Positions 5,817 through 13,331 of a stretch of 64,000 bases of DNA are shown one piece after another. Source of the DNA: CAVQGZ01 sp963714455 (lineage in GTDB: Bacteria; Actinomycetota; Actinomycetes; Jiangellales; Jiangellaceae); NCBI GenBank assembly GCA_963714455.1, contig CAVQON010000019.1, forward strand, positions 62,001 through 126,000, given 5' to 3'. The notes under the pieces are model-generated. The model was given only the letters and a program-made list of their open reading frames with translations, searched no databases and was not told the DNA's origin. Numbering within the stretch: position 1 is the stretch's first letter; the number at the start of each line of letters is the position of its first letter. A program made the position numbers and the translations under genes.

Positions 5817-7466
5817 GTGAGCCCCACCAGCACCGACACGACTGAGACAACGGACCGACGGCCCTGGTTCGCCCTGGCCGTCCTGGTCAGCGCGATCTCG
5901 ATCAGCCTGATCAACGGCACGGTGCTGGCCGTCCTCATGCCCGAGATCATCCAAGACCTCGACATGACGCTGCTGGACGCGGAGTGGGCCAACGCCGCAT
6001 ACACGCTGACGTTTGCGGCCCTTCTTCTGCCGGTCGGATGGTTCGGCGACCGCTTCGGGCGCCGGCGCATGCTGCTCATCGGCCTTGTCGTGTTCACCCT
6101 CGGCAGCGCGCTGGTCGCCGGGGCCGGTTCCGGCGGCGCCCTGATCTTCGCCCGCTTCGTGCAAGGGATGGGTGGCGCGATCATCAGCCCATCGACGCTG
6201 TCGACCATCAACGCCACGTTCCACGGACGTCGCCGCACGGTGGCCTTCGCCATCTGGGGCGCGGCGATGGGTGGCGCCGCTGCGATCGGACCCCTGCTGG
6301 GTGGCTGGCTCGCCCAGGTCTCCGACTGGCGCACCGCCTTCTGGATCGTCGTCCCGGTCGCGATCGCCGCGTTCGTCGGCACGCTGATGTTCGTCGACGA
6401 GAGCCGCGACACGGCACAGGCGCCCCGGTTCGACCTGTTCGGTGCCCTCTTGTCGATCGGCGCCATGGTGCTGCTGGTCTTCGGGCTGATCGAGGGTCAC
6501 TCCTACGGGTGGGTCACCCCGACCGCGGACTTCGCGCTGCTCGGGATCACCTGGGGCGTCGACTCCCCTGTCTCCGTCGTGTTCGTCTCACTGCTGCTCG
6601 GCGCAGCTCTGGCGGCCATGTTCGTCCGCCACGAGCTCGCGATGTCGGCGAGCGGGCGTGAGCCGCTCGCCGACCTTCGGCTCTTCCGCTACCCGTCCTT
6701 CCGCTACGGAAACATCACCGTCCTGATCGTGATGCTCGGCGAGTTCGGCGTCATCTTCACCCTCCCCCTCTTCTTGCAGGTCGTGCTCGACTTCGACACG
6801 TTGACCGTCGGCTGGACGTTCGTCGGGCTCGCGTCCGGCGCGCTCGTGGCCGGCGGCGTCGTCCCCCAGCTCGCCAAGAGGATGCCCGTCTCGAGGCTCA
6901 TCGTGGCCGGCATGGTGGTCGAGGGCAGCGCCGCGCTCGTTCTCGCCCTCACGCTGAGCACGACAAGCACCCTCGGCACCCTGGTGCCGATCCTGTTCTT
7001 CTACGGTCTGGGCGTCGGCACCGCGAGCGCCCAGCTCACGGGGGCGATCCTGTCCGACGTGTCGCCCGCGGAGTCGGGTCAGGGCTCGGCCATCCAGAGC
7101 ACGTCACGCCAGCTCGGCTCGGTGCTGGGCACTGCCCTGCTCGGCTCGATCCTGTTCGCGACAACCGTGACTCAGGTCGGCAACTCACTCGAGGACGTGC
7201 CCGGGTTGCCCGAGGATCGCGTCAACCCGATCGCCGAGGCCATCGCCCAGTCCGGGGGCACCGCCGTCATCACGCTGCGCGACGAGGTCGCGGCCGGCTC
7301 CTTCGAGGGCACCCCGCAGGAGCCCTTCACCCAGCCCGTGATCGAGGCCAGCACGGCCGGCTACACGCAGGCGACGCGCATCACGATGGGAGCGGGCGGG
7401 GCGATCATCCTGCTCGGTGCCGTGTCGGCCACCCGGCTCACCCGCGCGCCGTCTCGACGACAATGA
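5817..7466 (+). CDS. MFS drug:H+ antiporter, DHA2 (14-helix) family
   Basis: A 549-residue membrane protein with the pattern of 14-TM QacA/EmrB-type exporters. TM1 follows the N-terminus (WFALAVLVSAISISLINGTV). Motif A is seen as GWFGDRFGRRRMLLIG in loop 2-3, and a motif C-like GPLLGGWLAQ appears at about 160-170. A second motif A-like GVVPQLAKRMPVSRLI marks the second half. A long extracellular loop precedes the last helix, as is usual in this family. It probably exports hydrophobic cations or other toxic compounds by proton exchange; the substrate cannot be told from sequence. The GTG start gives a sensible N-terminus. No regulator gene is adjacent. Confidence 0.9.
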   Translation: MSPTSTDTTETTDRRPWFALAVLVSAISISLINGTVLAVLMPEIIQDLDMTLLDAEWANAAYTLTFAALLLPVGWFGDRFGRRRMLLIGLVVFTLGSALVAGAGSGGALIFARFVQGMGGAIISPSTLSTINATFHGRRRTVAFAIWGAAMGGAAAIGPLLGGWLAQVSDWRTAFWIVVPVAIAAFVGTLMFVDESRDTAQAPRFDLFGALLSIGAMVLLVFGLIEGHSYGWVTPTADFALLGITWGVDSPVSVVFVSLLLGAALAAMFVRHELAMSASGREPLADLRLFRYPSFRYGNITVLIVMLGEFGVIFTLPLFLQVVLDFDTLTVGWTFVGLASGALVAGGVVPQLAKRMPVSRLIVAGMVVEGSAALVLALTLSTTSTLGTLVPILFFYGLGVGTASAQLTGAILSDVSPAESGQGSAIQSTSRQLGSVLGTALLGSILFATTVTQVGNSLEDVPGLPEDRVNPIAEAIAQSGGTAVITLRDEVAAGSFEGTPQEPFTQPVIEASTAGYTQATRITMGAGGAIILLGAVSATRLTRAPSRRQ

Positions 7467-7644
7467 CGGTTCGGCTGGTGCCGCCTCACGAGACGACGAC
7501 GGCCCAGGCCCGATCGAGGCGCAGGTGGCTCGAGGGCGGGCGACCATGGTCAGGCCGGCGATCCGTGCTCGTCGTAGCGGCGCGTTCGGGCGCTGCGGGC
7601 TTGGCTGATGGACATGCGGCGATCGGCCACTCGCCCATGCGGTC

Positions 7645-8412
7645 TCATGTGCACCACTGCTCGGCCTGAGCACGGATCGCCTCGGCCGCCTCGCGGTCGT
7701 CCTCCTCGAGAAGGTCGGCCACCGCAGTGAGCGCCAGCCACAGGTCGCCCCGGGCAGCCTCGTCGTCCGGACGGGCGTCGTGCACCTGCGTCGCGGTGAT
7801 CACCGACTCCCGGTACAGCGCAAGGGCCGTGCGCGGATCGCTCGGCGCCAGGTGCTCGGCGGCGACCATCAGCACCCAGCCGAGCTCACGGGTGGCCTCC
7901 ACATCGTCCGGACGGGACGCCAGGTGAGCCCGAGCCAGCTCGACGGCCTGGTCGAGCAACGCTGCCGCCTCGTCCGGGTCACCCGACATCAACGCGCCGG
8001 CGTCGCGCAGCGTCCACGACAGCTCGAGGCGCACCTGGTCGACGTCCGCGGTGAGCGCCAGGCGGCGCTGGCCCACGACGGCCGCTTCCCAGTAGGCCGC
8101 GACGGCGGCCGTGCGGTCGCGCGACGAGAGCAGCTCGGCCTGCGCGTGCAGGGTGAAGAAGAGCTCGGTCAGCACGTCCGGGTCGTCAGGCAGCGCAGCG
8201 CACGCCCGGCGGCAGAGCCCGACCGCCTCGTCGGCGAAGCCCAGGGCCTGAGCATGCCCGAGGTCGGCGGCGTCACCCACGACGAAGTCGAAGGCAGCAC
8301 TGCGCAGCAACGCGGCCAGCTCGCGGACGGCGCCGAGGTCGTCCGGGCCGGCCACCACGTCCGAACGTGCTGCGGCGAGCCGTCCGCGCCAGTCCGACCG
8401 CTCCCCTCGCAC
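7645..8412 (-). CDS. TPR-like helical repeat protein of unknown function
   Basis: This 255-residue, Ala/Leu/Asp-rich protein is all-helical in appearance. Repeated units of about 34-50 residues resemble tetratricopeptide pairs, such as ACAALPDDPDVLTELFFTLH, RDRTAAVAAYWEAAVVGQRR and DPDEAAALLDQAVELARAHL. There is no signal peptide or membrane segment, so it is cytoplasmic. The GTG start lies 10 bases behind the DUF3097 stop, so the two are probably one transcript. No catalytic motif is visible; a protein-binding scaffold is likely. It ends 178 bases from the end of the convergent MFS gene; that gap holds nothing I recognise. Confidence 0.75.
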   Translation of the reverse strand: MRGERSDWRGRLAAARSDVVAGPDDLGAVRELAALLRSAAFDFVVGDAADLGHAQALGFADEAVGLCRRACAALPDDPDVLTELFFTLHAQAELLSSRDRTAAVAAYWEAAVVGQRRLALTADVDQVRLELSWTLRDAGALMSGDPDEAAALLDQAVELARAHLASRPDDVEATRELGWVLMVAAEHLAPSDPRTALALYRESVITATQVHDARPDDEAARGDLWLALTAVADLLEEDDREAAEAIRAQAEQWCT

Positions 8413-8422
8413 AAACCTGACG

Positions 8423-9247
8423 CTACGCCTGGCCCGGTGCCGTGACGAAGTCGATCAGCTCCTCCACAGCGCGCAGCATGTCCGGCTCCAGGTCGGCGTA
8501 GCTGCGCACCGACCCACGGATCCGCCGCCACATCTCCTGCTCGTCGCTCACCCCGAGCGCCGCGCAGATGCCGGCCTTCCAGGGCGTGCCCTTGCCGATC
8601 ACCGGCCATGCGTCGATGCCCACGGCGCGCGGCCGCACGGCCTGCCAGACGTCGACGTACCGGTGGCCGGTGATCAGCACGTGCGGCGAGCGCACCTCGG
8701 CGGCGATGCGCTGCTCCTTCGTACCCGTCACGAGGTGGTCGACCAGCACACCGAGCCGACGCTTCTCGCTCGGACGAAACTCCGCGACGATGCCGGCCAG
8801 GTCGTCGATGCCGTGCAGCGGCTCCACCACCACGCCCTCGACGCGCAGGTCGTGGCCCCACACGTGCTCGACGAGCTCGGCGTCGTGCACGCCTTCGACG
8901 TAGATGCGCCCCGCCCGCGCGACCCGCGCCCGGTGGTCGCGCACGACGGTCGACCCCGACCGGGTGCGCCCCTGACCCGAGGGCGCGGCGACCGCCGGAC
9001 GTCGCAGCGTCACCGGCCGGCCGTCGATGGCGAACGCCGCGGGCTCCCAGGCGAAGATGCGCCGAGTGCCATGGCGGTCTTCGAGGGTCACACCGTCCTT
9101 CTCCGCCCGGACGACGGCCCCGCACCAACCGGTAGCCGCGTGCTCCACGACGAGGTCACGCTCCGCGTCGACCTCCGTCACGACCGGACGGCTCCGCCGG
9201 TGCGGGTCGTCGGCCAGCACGTCGCGTCCGTACCGGTCAGCTCTCAC
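8423..9247 (-). CDS. DUF3097 family protein
   Basis: The product (about 274 residues) shows the features of the actinobacterial DUF3097 family. The N-terminal start RADRYGRDVLADDPHR is typical, followed by a small beta domain (VTLEDRHGTRRIFAWEPAAF) and a Toprim-like half with RIYVEGVHDAELVEHVWG, GVVVEPLHGIDDL, LGVLVDHLVTGTKE and HVLITGHRYVDVWQAV. The acidic residues of those segments suggest metal binding and possibly nucleic-acid processing; function is unknown. The open frame extends to 9466, but the family N-terminus and a GAGAGG just upstream favour GTG at 9247 (GTG at 9259 is the alternative). It is divergent from the phosphodiesterase gene. Confidence 0.82.
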   Translation of the reverse strand: MRADRYGRDVLADDPHRRSRPVVTEVDAERDLVVEHAATGWCGAVVRAEKDGVTLEDRHGTRRIFAWEPAAFAIDGRPVTLRRPAVAAPSGQGRTRSGSTVVRDHRARVARAGRIYVEGVHDAELVEHVWGHDLRVEGVVVEPLHGIDDLAGIVAEFRPSEKRRLGVLVDHLVTGTKEQRIAAEVRSPHVLITGHRYVDVWQAVRPRAVGIDAWPVIGKGTPWKAGICAALGVSDEQEMWRRIRGSVRSYADLEPDMLRAVEELIDFVTAPGQA

Positions 9248-9332
9248 GTCGCCTCTCACGCCGGCCGACTCTGCCACGACGACCCGCCAGGTCTGCTCCC
9301 GGACTCGCCGTCGCGGCAGCCATGATGGGCAC

Positions 9333-10110
9333 GTGCCTGACCTCGCCCGCTGGTCGTACCTCGACTCCCCCGGACCGATCGCGCTGGCCCACCGCGGCGC
9401 GCACGGGACCGGCGTCACGGAGAACTCCACCGCAGCCTTCGCCCGCGCAGTCGAGCTGGGCTGCACCTACGTCGAGACCGACGTGCACGCCACTGCCGAC
9501 GGCGCGCTCCTGGCCTTCCACGACGCCACGCTCGACCGGGTCACCGACAGGACTGGCGCCGTATCGCACCTTCCGTACGAGACGGTCTCGCGCGCCCGGC
9601 TGGCCGACGGGTCGCCGATCCCCCTGCTGGAAGACCTGCTCGGCACCTGGCCCGACCTGCGCGTGAACATCGACGCGAAGGACGACCACGCGGTGGGGCC
9701 GCTGCTGGACGTGCTGGCCCGCACGCGGGCCTACCGACGCGTCTGTGTCGGAGCCTTCTCCGACTCCCGCATCCGCGCCCTGCGCGCAGCCCTGCCCCCG
9801 GGGACGGCGACCGCGCTCGCCCCGCGCGAGGTGGCAGCACTGCGGCTGCGTCCACCCGGGCGGCTGGGCCGTCGCATGCTGAGCACCGATGCACCGTGCG
9901 TGCAGGTGCCGCCACGGCTGGGTCGGCTCACCGTCGTCGACGAGCAGTTCGTGGACCGGGCCCACGACCAGGGCCGCGTCGTCCATGTGTGGACGATCAA
10001 CGACGCGCGCGCAGATGCACCGCCTGCTCGACCTGGGCGTCGACGGCATCGTCACCGACGACGCCGCCGGCCTGCTGCGGGTGCTGGCCGAGCGGGCTGC
10101 CGCGCCGTGA
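9333..10110 (+). CDS. Glycerophosphodiester phosphodiesterase (frameshifted near 10010)
   Basis: The TIM-barrel signatures of GDPD enzymes are clear: LAHRGAHGTGVTENSTAAF (catalytic HRG plus the EN of the metal site), YVETDVHATADGALLAFHD (the ExD pair and the second His) and VNIDAKD. These enzymes cut glycerophosphodiesters to glycerol-3-phosphate and an alcohol. The frame runs from GTG 9333 to VVHVWTINDARA, where it leaves the family sequence. The expected end, QMHRLLDLGVDGIVTDDAA, is in the next frame and stops at 10110. The switch falls in the run GCGCGCGC at about 10009-10017; loss of one GC pair or gain of one base explains it. The stop in the proper frame overlaps the MFS start (GTGA), which supports the corrected reading. 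Read unshifted, the frame would fuse into the transporter. Confidence 0.82.
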
Positions 10111-11492
10111 GCCGCCTGGTCCCTCCCGGCCCCCTCGCCGACCCGACGGCGCGACGGCGGGAGTGGCGCTCGTGGTACTTCTACGACTGGGCCAACTCCG
10201 CGTTCGTCACGACCGTCGGCACGGTGCTGCTGGGCCCCTACCTCACGGCCGTCGCCGAGCGAGCCGCATGTGGGGACGTGAGCGCCCCGGGCGACCCGTG
10301 CACGCAGACCCTGTCGGTGCTCGGTGTGCCGGTGGCCGCCGGGTCGCTCTCGTCCTACACCGTCACGTTCGTCACGCTGCTGTCGGCGGTGCTGCTGCCG
10401 GTGATCGGCGCCGTCGCCGACCGGAGCAGCCGCAAGCGGCACATGCTCGCCGGCTTCGCCTGGGTCGGGTCGGGCGCGGCGTGCCTGCTGTTCTTCACCG
10501 GCGGTGACTCATGGCAGCCGATCGTCGCATTGATGCTGGTGGCGGGCATCTGCCTGGGCGGCTCGGTCGTGGTCTACGACTCGATACTCAACGACATCTC
10601 CGCCGAGGACGACCGCGACCGGGTCTCCAGCCGTGGCTGGGCGCTGGGCTACCTCGGCGGCGGGCTGCTGCTCGCGCTCAACCTCGGCCTGCTGCAGCTC
10701 GCCGACTCCTTCGGGCTCAGCACCGAGCAGGCCGTGCAGGTCAGCTTTCTCTCCGCCGGTCTGTGGTGGGCGATCTGGACGCTGGTGCCCTTCGTGGGCC
10801 TGCGTGACCGTCCGGCCCAGAACGTCACCCCCACGCAGGGCGGTCTGCTGCGCAGCTCGTTCAGCCAGCTCGTCACCACGCTGAAGGACCTGCGCCACTA
10901 CCCGCAGACGCTGCTGTTCCTGGTCGCCTACCTGTTCTACAACGACGGCATCCAGACGGTGATCGCGTCGGCTGCGCTCTTCGGCAGCCGCGAGCTGGGG
11001 CTGCCGGATGCCTCCCTCGTCCTGGCGATCCTGGTGGTGCAGCTCGTCGCGTTCGTCGGCGCACTGGCGCTGGGACGCCTCGCCGGGAGCATCGGCGCCC
11101 GGCGCACCATTCTCGGCGCCATCGTCGTCTGGGGCGCGGTGTCGAGCGGGGCGTACTTCTTGCCGGCCGGGCAGCTCGGGCCGTTCCTGCTGCTGGCCGT
11201 GGCGATCGGGTTCGTGCTCGGCGGCAGCCAGGCGCTGTCGCGCTCGCTGTACTCCACGCTCGTCCCGCGTGGGCGGGAGGCGGAGTACTTCGGGCTCTAC
11301 CAGGCCGCCGAACGGGGCACGAGCTGGTTCGGCACGCTCACCTTCGGCGTGGTGTTCCAGCTCACCGGCTCCTACCGGTTCTCGGTGGTGGCGCTGCTGG
11401 TGTTCTTCGTCGTCGGGTTCGTCCTGCTGCTTCGCGTCGACGTCGCACGGGGCATCCGCGAGGCGGGCAACACGGTGCCCTCAGTGGTGTGA
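10107..11492 (+). CDS. MFS transporter, UMF1/Atg22-like family
   Basis: A 461-residue membrane protein with the family-defining N-terminus WRSWYFYDWANSAFVTTVGT. A large loop with CGDVSAPGDPCTQ precedes a motif A-like segment VIGAVADRSSRKRHMLA. About 12 hydrophobic helices follow, with FLVAYLFYNDGIQTVI opening the second half and GFVLGGSQALSRSLYSTLVP near helix 10. Members are presumed solute exporters related to yeast vacuolar Atg22; bacterial substrates are unknown. The GTG at 10107 overlaps the phosphodiesterase stop by four bases, so the two genes are coupled; export or use of glycerophosphodiester products is possible but unproven. Its end overlaps the convergent 11481-11909 gene by 12 bases. 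Confidence 0.87.
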   Translation: MSRLVPPGPLADPTARRREWRSWYFYDWANSAFVTTVGTVLLGPYLTAVAERAACGDVSAPGDPCTQTLSVLGVPVAAGSLSSYTVTFVTLLSAVLLPVIGAVADRSSRKRHMLAGFAWVGSGAACLLFFTGGDSWQPIVALMLVAGICLGGSVVVYDSILNDISAEDDRDRVSSRGWALGYLGGGLLLALNLGLLQLADSFGLSTEQAVQVSFLSAGLWWAIWTLVPFVGLRDRPAQNVTPTQGGLLRSSFSQLVTTLKDLRHYPQTLLFLVAYLFYNDGIQTVIASAALFGSRELGLPDASLVLAILVVQLVAFVGALALGRLAGSIGARRTILGAIVVWGAVSSGAYFLPAGQLGPFLLLAVAIGFVLGGSQALSRSLYSTLVPRGREAEYFGLYQAAERGTSWFGTLTFGVVFQLTGSYRFSVVALLVFFVVGFVLLLRVDVARGIREAGNTVPSVV

Positions 11493-11909
11493 GCGGCTCG
11501 CTCGCGCGAGTGCCACGGCCGTCAGCGCCTCCGGCACCGCGCCGGAGAGCGCGAACCAGGTCGACCGGCGCGCCTTGGCCCGCTCGAGGGTGCCGAGCTC
11601 GGCCAGCAGCTCGTACACGACGGCGTCGAACGCGTCCGACCCCGCCATGGCCGCCACCCAGAAGGCGCCGCTGGTCCCCCGCCGGTAGGCCGCCAGGGCA
11701 CCGACGCCGATCACAAGCTCGCGCAGAGCCAGCGCCCGGACGTAGGGCACGGCCGCCTCTCGTTGCTCCGCCGACACCCCGACCCCGTCGGCGACGTTGC
11801 GTGGACGCGCGGCAGCCCAGCCGGCGATGCCGAGCCGCAGGCCCCCCAGCACCGCTACACTGGCACGCAACGCCGCGGACGGACCAGCGAGAACCGGTTC
11901 TTGGGCCAT
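11481..11909 (-). CDS. Small membrane-associated protein of unknown function
   Basis: The start is ATG at 11909, behind an excellent AAGGAGG (complement of 11919-11925). The 142-residue product has three or four hydrophobic segments: AALRASVAVLGGLRLGIAGW, YVRALALRELVIGVGALAAY, SGAFWVAAMAGSDAFDAVVY and WFALSGAVPEALTAVALA. The arrangement resembles small DUF4267-type integral membrane proteins, but I cannot assign a family firmly. It is convergent with the MFS gene, and its promoter region faces that of rbpA. Confidence 0.7.
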   Translation of the reverse strand: MAQEPVLAGPSAALRASVAVLGGLRLGIAGWAAARPRNVADGVGVSAEQREAAVPYVRALALRELVIGVGALAAYRRGTSGAFWVAAMAGSDAFDAVVYELLAELGTLERAKARRSTWFALSGAVPEALTAVALARASRSHH

Positions 11910-11970
11910 CAACGAACCTCCTTCTCCGCAGACGCCGCTTGGCGCGGTTGTCGCGAATGTTTGCCGTCGC

Positions 11971-11996
11971 GGAACAACGGGAACAGTCTGATCGTT
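11971..11996 (+). promoter_or_regulatory. SigR/SigH-type promoter of rbpA
   Basis: GGAAC (11971-11975) is followed after exactly 18 bases by GTT (11994-11996), the GGAA(T/C)-N18-GTT form recognised by the thiol-stress sigma factors SigR (Streptomyces) and SigH (Mycobacterium). rbpA of Streptomyces coelicolor is a known SigR target, which supports the call. It lies 58 bases upstream of the ATG. Confidence 0.65.
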
Positions 11997-12053
11997 AACC
12001 ATCGTGTCACGGGTCGCCCACCAACGGCGGCATGAGGAGGATGAGTCGTAACC

Positions 12054-12458
12054 ATGGCTGAGCGTTCAACGCTCCGGGGCTCCCGGCTAGGGGCTGTCAG
12101 CTACGAGGACGAGCGCGGTGTCGTGCTCGCCGAGCGGCAGAACGTCGCGTACGACTGCCCCAACGGGCACGACATCTCGGTTGTCTTCGCCACCGAGGCC
12201 GACATCCCGGCCCTGTGGGAGTGCCCCAAGTGTGGTGCCGAGTCGTTGCTCGTGGACGGGCAGGAGCCCGACCGCAAGTCGACCAAGCCGGCCCGTACCC
12301 ACTGGGACATGCTGCTGGAGCGCCGCAGCATCGACGAGCTCGAGGCCCTGCTGAGCGAGCGGCTGAACCTGCTGCGCGCCGGCTCCCTCTCCGGCTTCGA
12401 CCTGACCACGCACGTCTCCCCGACGGTCCCGACACGTCGGGGCCGCAAGACTGCCTGA
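12054..12458 (+). CDS. rbpA: RNA polymerase-binding protein RbpA
   Basis: The protein has 134 residues. The N-terminal tail contains GSRLGAVSYEDERGV, which reaches toward the polymerase active site. The zinc-ribbon core has CPNGHDISVVFATEAD and WECPKCGAES, and the basic linker plus sigma-interaction domain has THWDMLLERRSIDELEALLS. RbpA binds the beta subunit and the principal sigma factor and stabilises the open complex; it also lowers rifampicin sensitivity. A GAGGAGG at 12034-12040 precedes the ATG. It lies next to ppm-lnt, as in other actinobacteria (Rv2050-Rv2051c). Confidence 0.97.
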   Translation: MAERSTLRGSRLGAVSYEDERGVVLAERQNVAYDCPNGHDISVVFATEADIPALWECPKCGAESLLVDGQEPDRKSTKPARTHWDMLLERRSIDELEALLSERLNLLRAGSLSGFDLTTHVSPTVPTRRGRKTA

Positions 12459-12497
12459 CCGCTGGGTCGCCGTCCCCCCTCGGCGGCGCAGCGCCGG

Positions 12498-12539
12498 CTG
12501 AGTCGCGTCGTACCCGTCCCCCGGGTCGGCGCGGCTCAG
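12498..12539. terminator. Bidirectional hairpin between rbpA and ppm
   Basis: CTGAG (12498-12502) pairs with CTCAG (12535-12539), extended inward by CGCG/CGCG and ACCCG/CGGGT around a TCCC loop. It lies between two convergent genes and has no clear U-tract, as is usual for high-GC actinobacterial terminators. The distal end touches the ppm stop. Confidence 0.55.
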
Positions 12540-13331
12540 TCATACCCGGTCGACGCCGCCTGATGAGCGCCGCGACCTGATCGCCCGTCGTGCGGCGTCC
12601 AGCCGGTCGCGAGCGCCCCACTGGGTGACCCGCCACAGCGCCTCGCGCACGATGTCGGAGCTCATCTTGCTCTCCCCCACCGAGCGCTCCGTGAAGGTGA
12701 TGGGTACCTCGACGATCCGCAGCCCGGCCAGGGCCGTCCGACGCGTCATGTCGACCTGAAAGCAGTAGCCCTGCGACTCCACCTGGTCCAGCCCGATGGC
12801 CTCCAGCGTGTGGCGGCGGTAGGCCCGGTACCCGGCCGTGGCGTCGGCGACCGGGAGCCGCACCGCCAACCGGGTGTAGAGGTTGCCGCCGCGGGAGAGC
12901 ACCAGCCGGTGCCCCGGCCAGTTCACCACGGCGCCTCCAGGGACGTAGCGCGACCCGATCACCAGGTCGGCCCAGCCGAGGGCGCCCAGCAGCCGGGGTA
13001 GCTGCTCGGGGGCGTGCGAGCCGTCGGCGTCCATCTCGACGAACACCTCGTACCCGCGTTCCAGGCCCCAGCCGAACCCCGCGACGTACGCCGCACCCAG
13101 CCCGCCCTTGCCGGGTCGGTCGAGCACGTGGATGCCCGGGTCGTCGGCTGCCCGCGCGGCGGCGATCGCTGCCGTGCCGTCGGGCGACGCGTCGTCGACG
13201 ACCAGCACGTCGGCGCTGGGAACCGCGGCCCGGACGCGGTCGAGGATGCTCGGCAGCGTCAGTGCCTCGTCGTAGGTAGGGATCACCACCAGCACCGGGT
13301 GCGGCCACGTCACCTCGGCTGCCTCGCTCAC
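12540..13331 (-). CDS. ppm: Polyprenol monophosphomannose synthase (Ppm, GT2 family)
   Basis: A 263-residue GT2 glycosyltransferase. It opens with VLVVIPTYDEALTLPSILD, then VLVVDDASPDGTAAIA, the DxD-type site VFVEMDADGSHAPEQLP, DLVIGSRYVPGG and SQGYCFQVDMTRRT, all typical of dolichol/polyprenol-phosphate mannose synthases. It moves mannose from GDP-mannose to polyprenol phosphate, the donor for lipoglycans and protein O-mannosylation. There is no C-terminal membrane anchor. The GTG start at 13331 overlaps the lnt stop by four bases (GTGA). In M. tuberculosis the two activities are fused as Ppm1; here they are separate but coupled. The longer open frame to 13445 lies inside lnt and is not used. 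Confidence 0.94.
   Translation of the reverse strand: MSEAAEVTWPHPVLVVIPTYDEALTLPSILDRVRAAVPSADVLVVDDASPDGTAAIAAARAADDPGIHVLDRPGKGGLGAAYVAGFGWGLERGYEVFVEMDADGSHAPEQLPRLLGALGWADLVIGSRYVPGGAVVNWPGHRLVLSRGGNLYTRLAVRLPVADATAGYRAYRRHTLEAIGLDQVESQGYCFQVDMTRRTALAGLRIVEVPITFTERSVGESKMSSDIVREALWRVTQWGARDRLDAARRAIRSRRSSGGVDRV

Noticed and set aside
9027..11492. Single 821-codon phosphodiesterase-transporter fusion protein
   Set aside because: The N-terminal part is antisense to DUF3097 and the C-terminal end of the phosphodiesterase is in another frame; a fusion is possible only if the frameshift is real, so it is listed as a finding, not as a gene.
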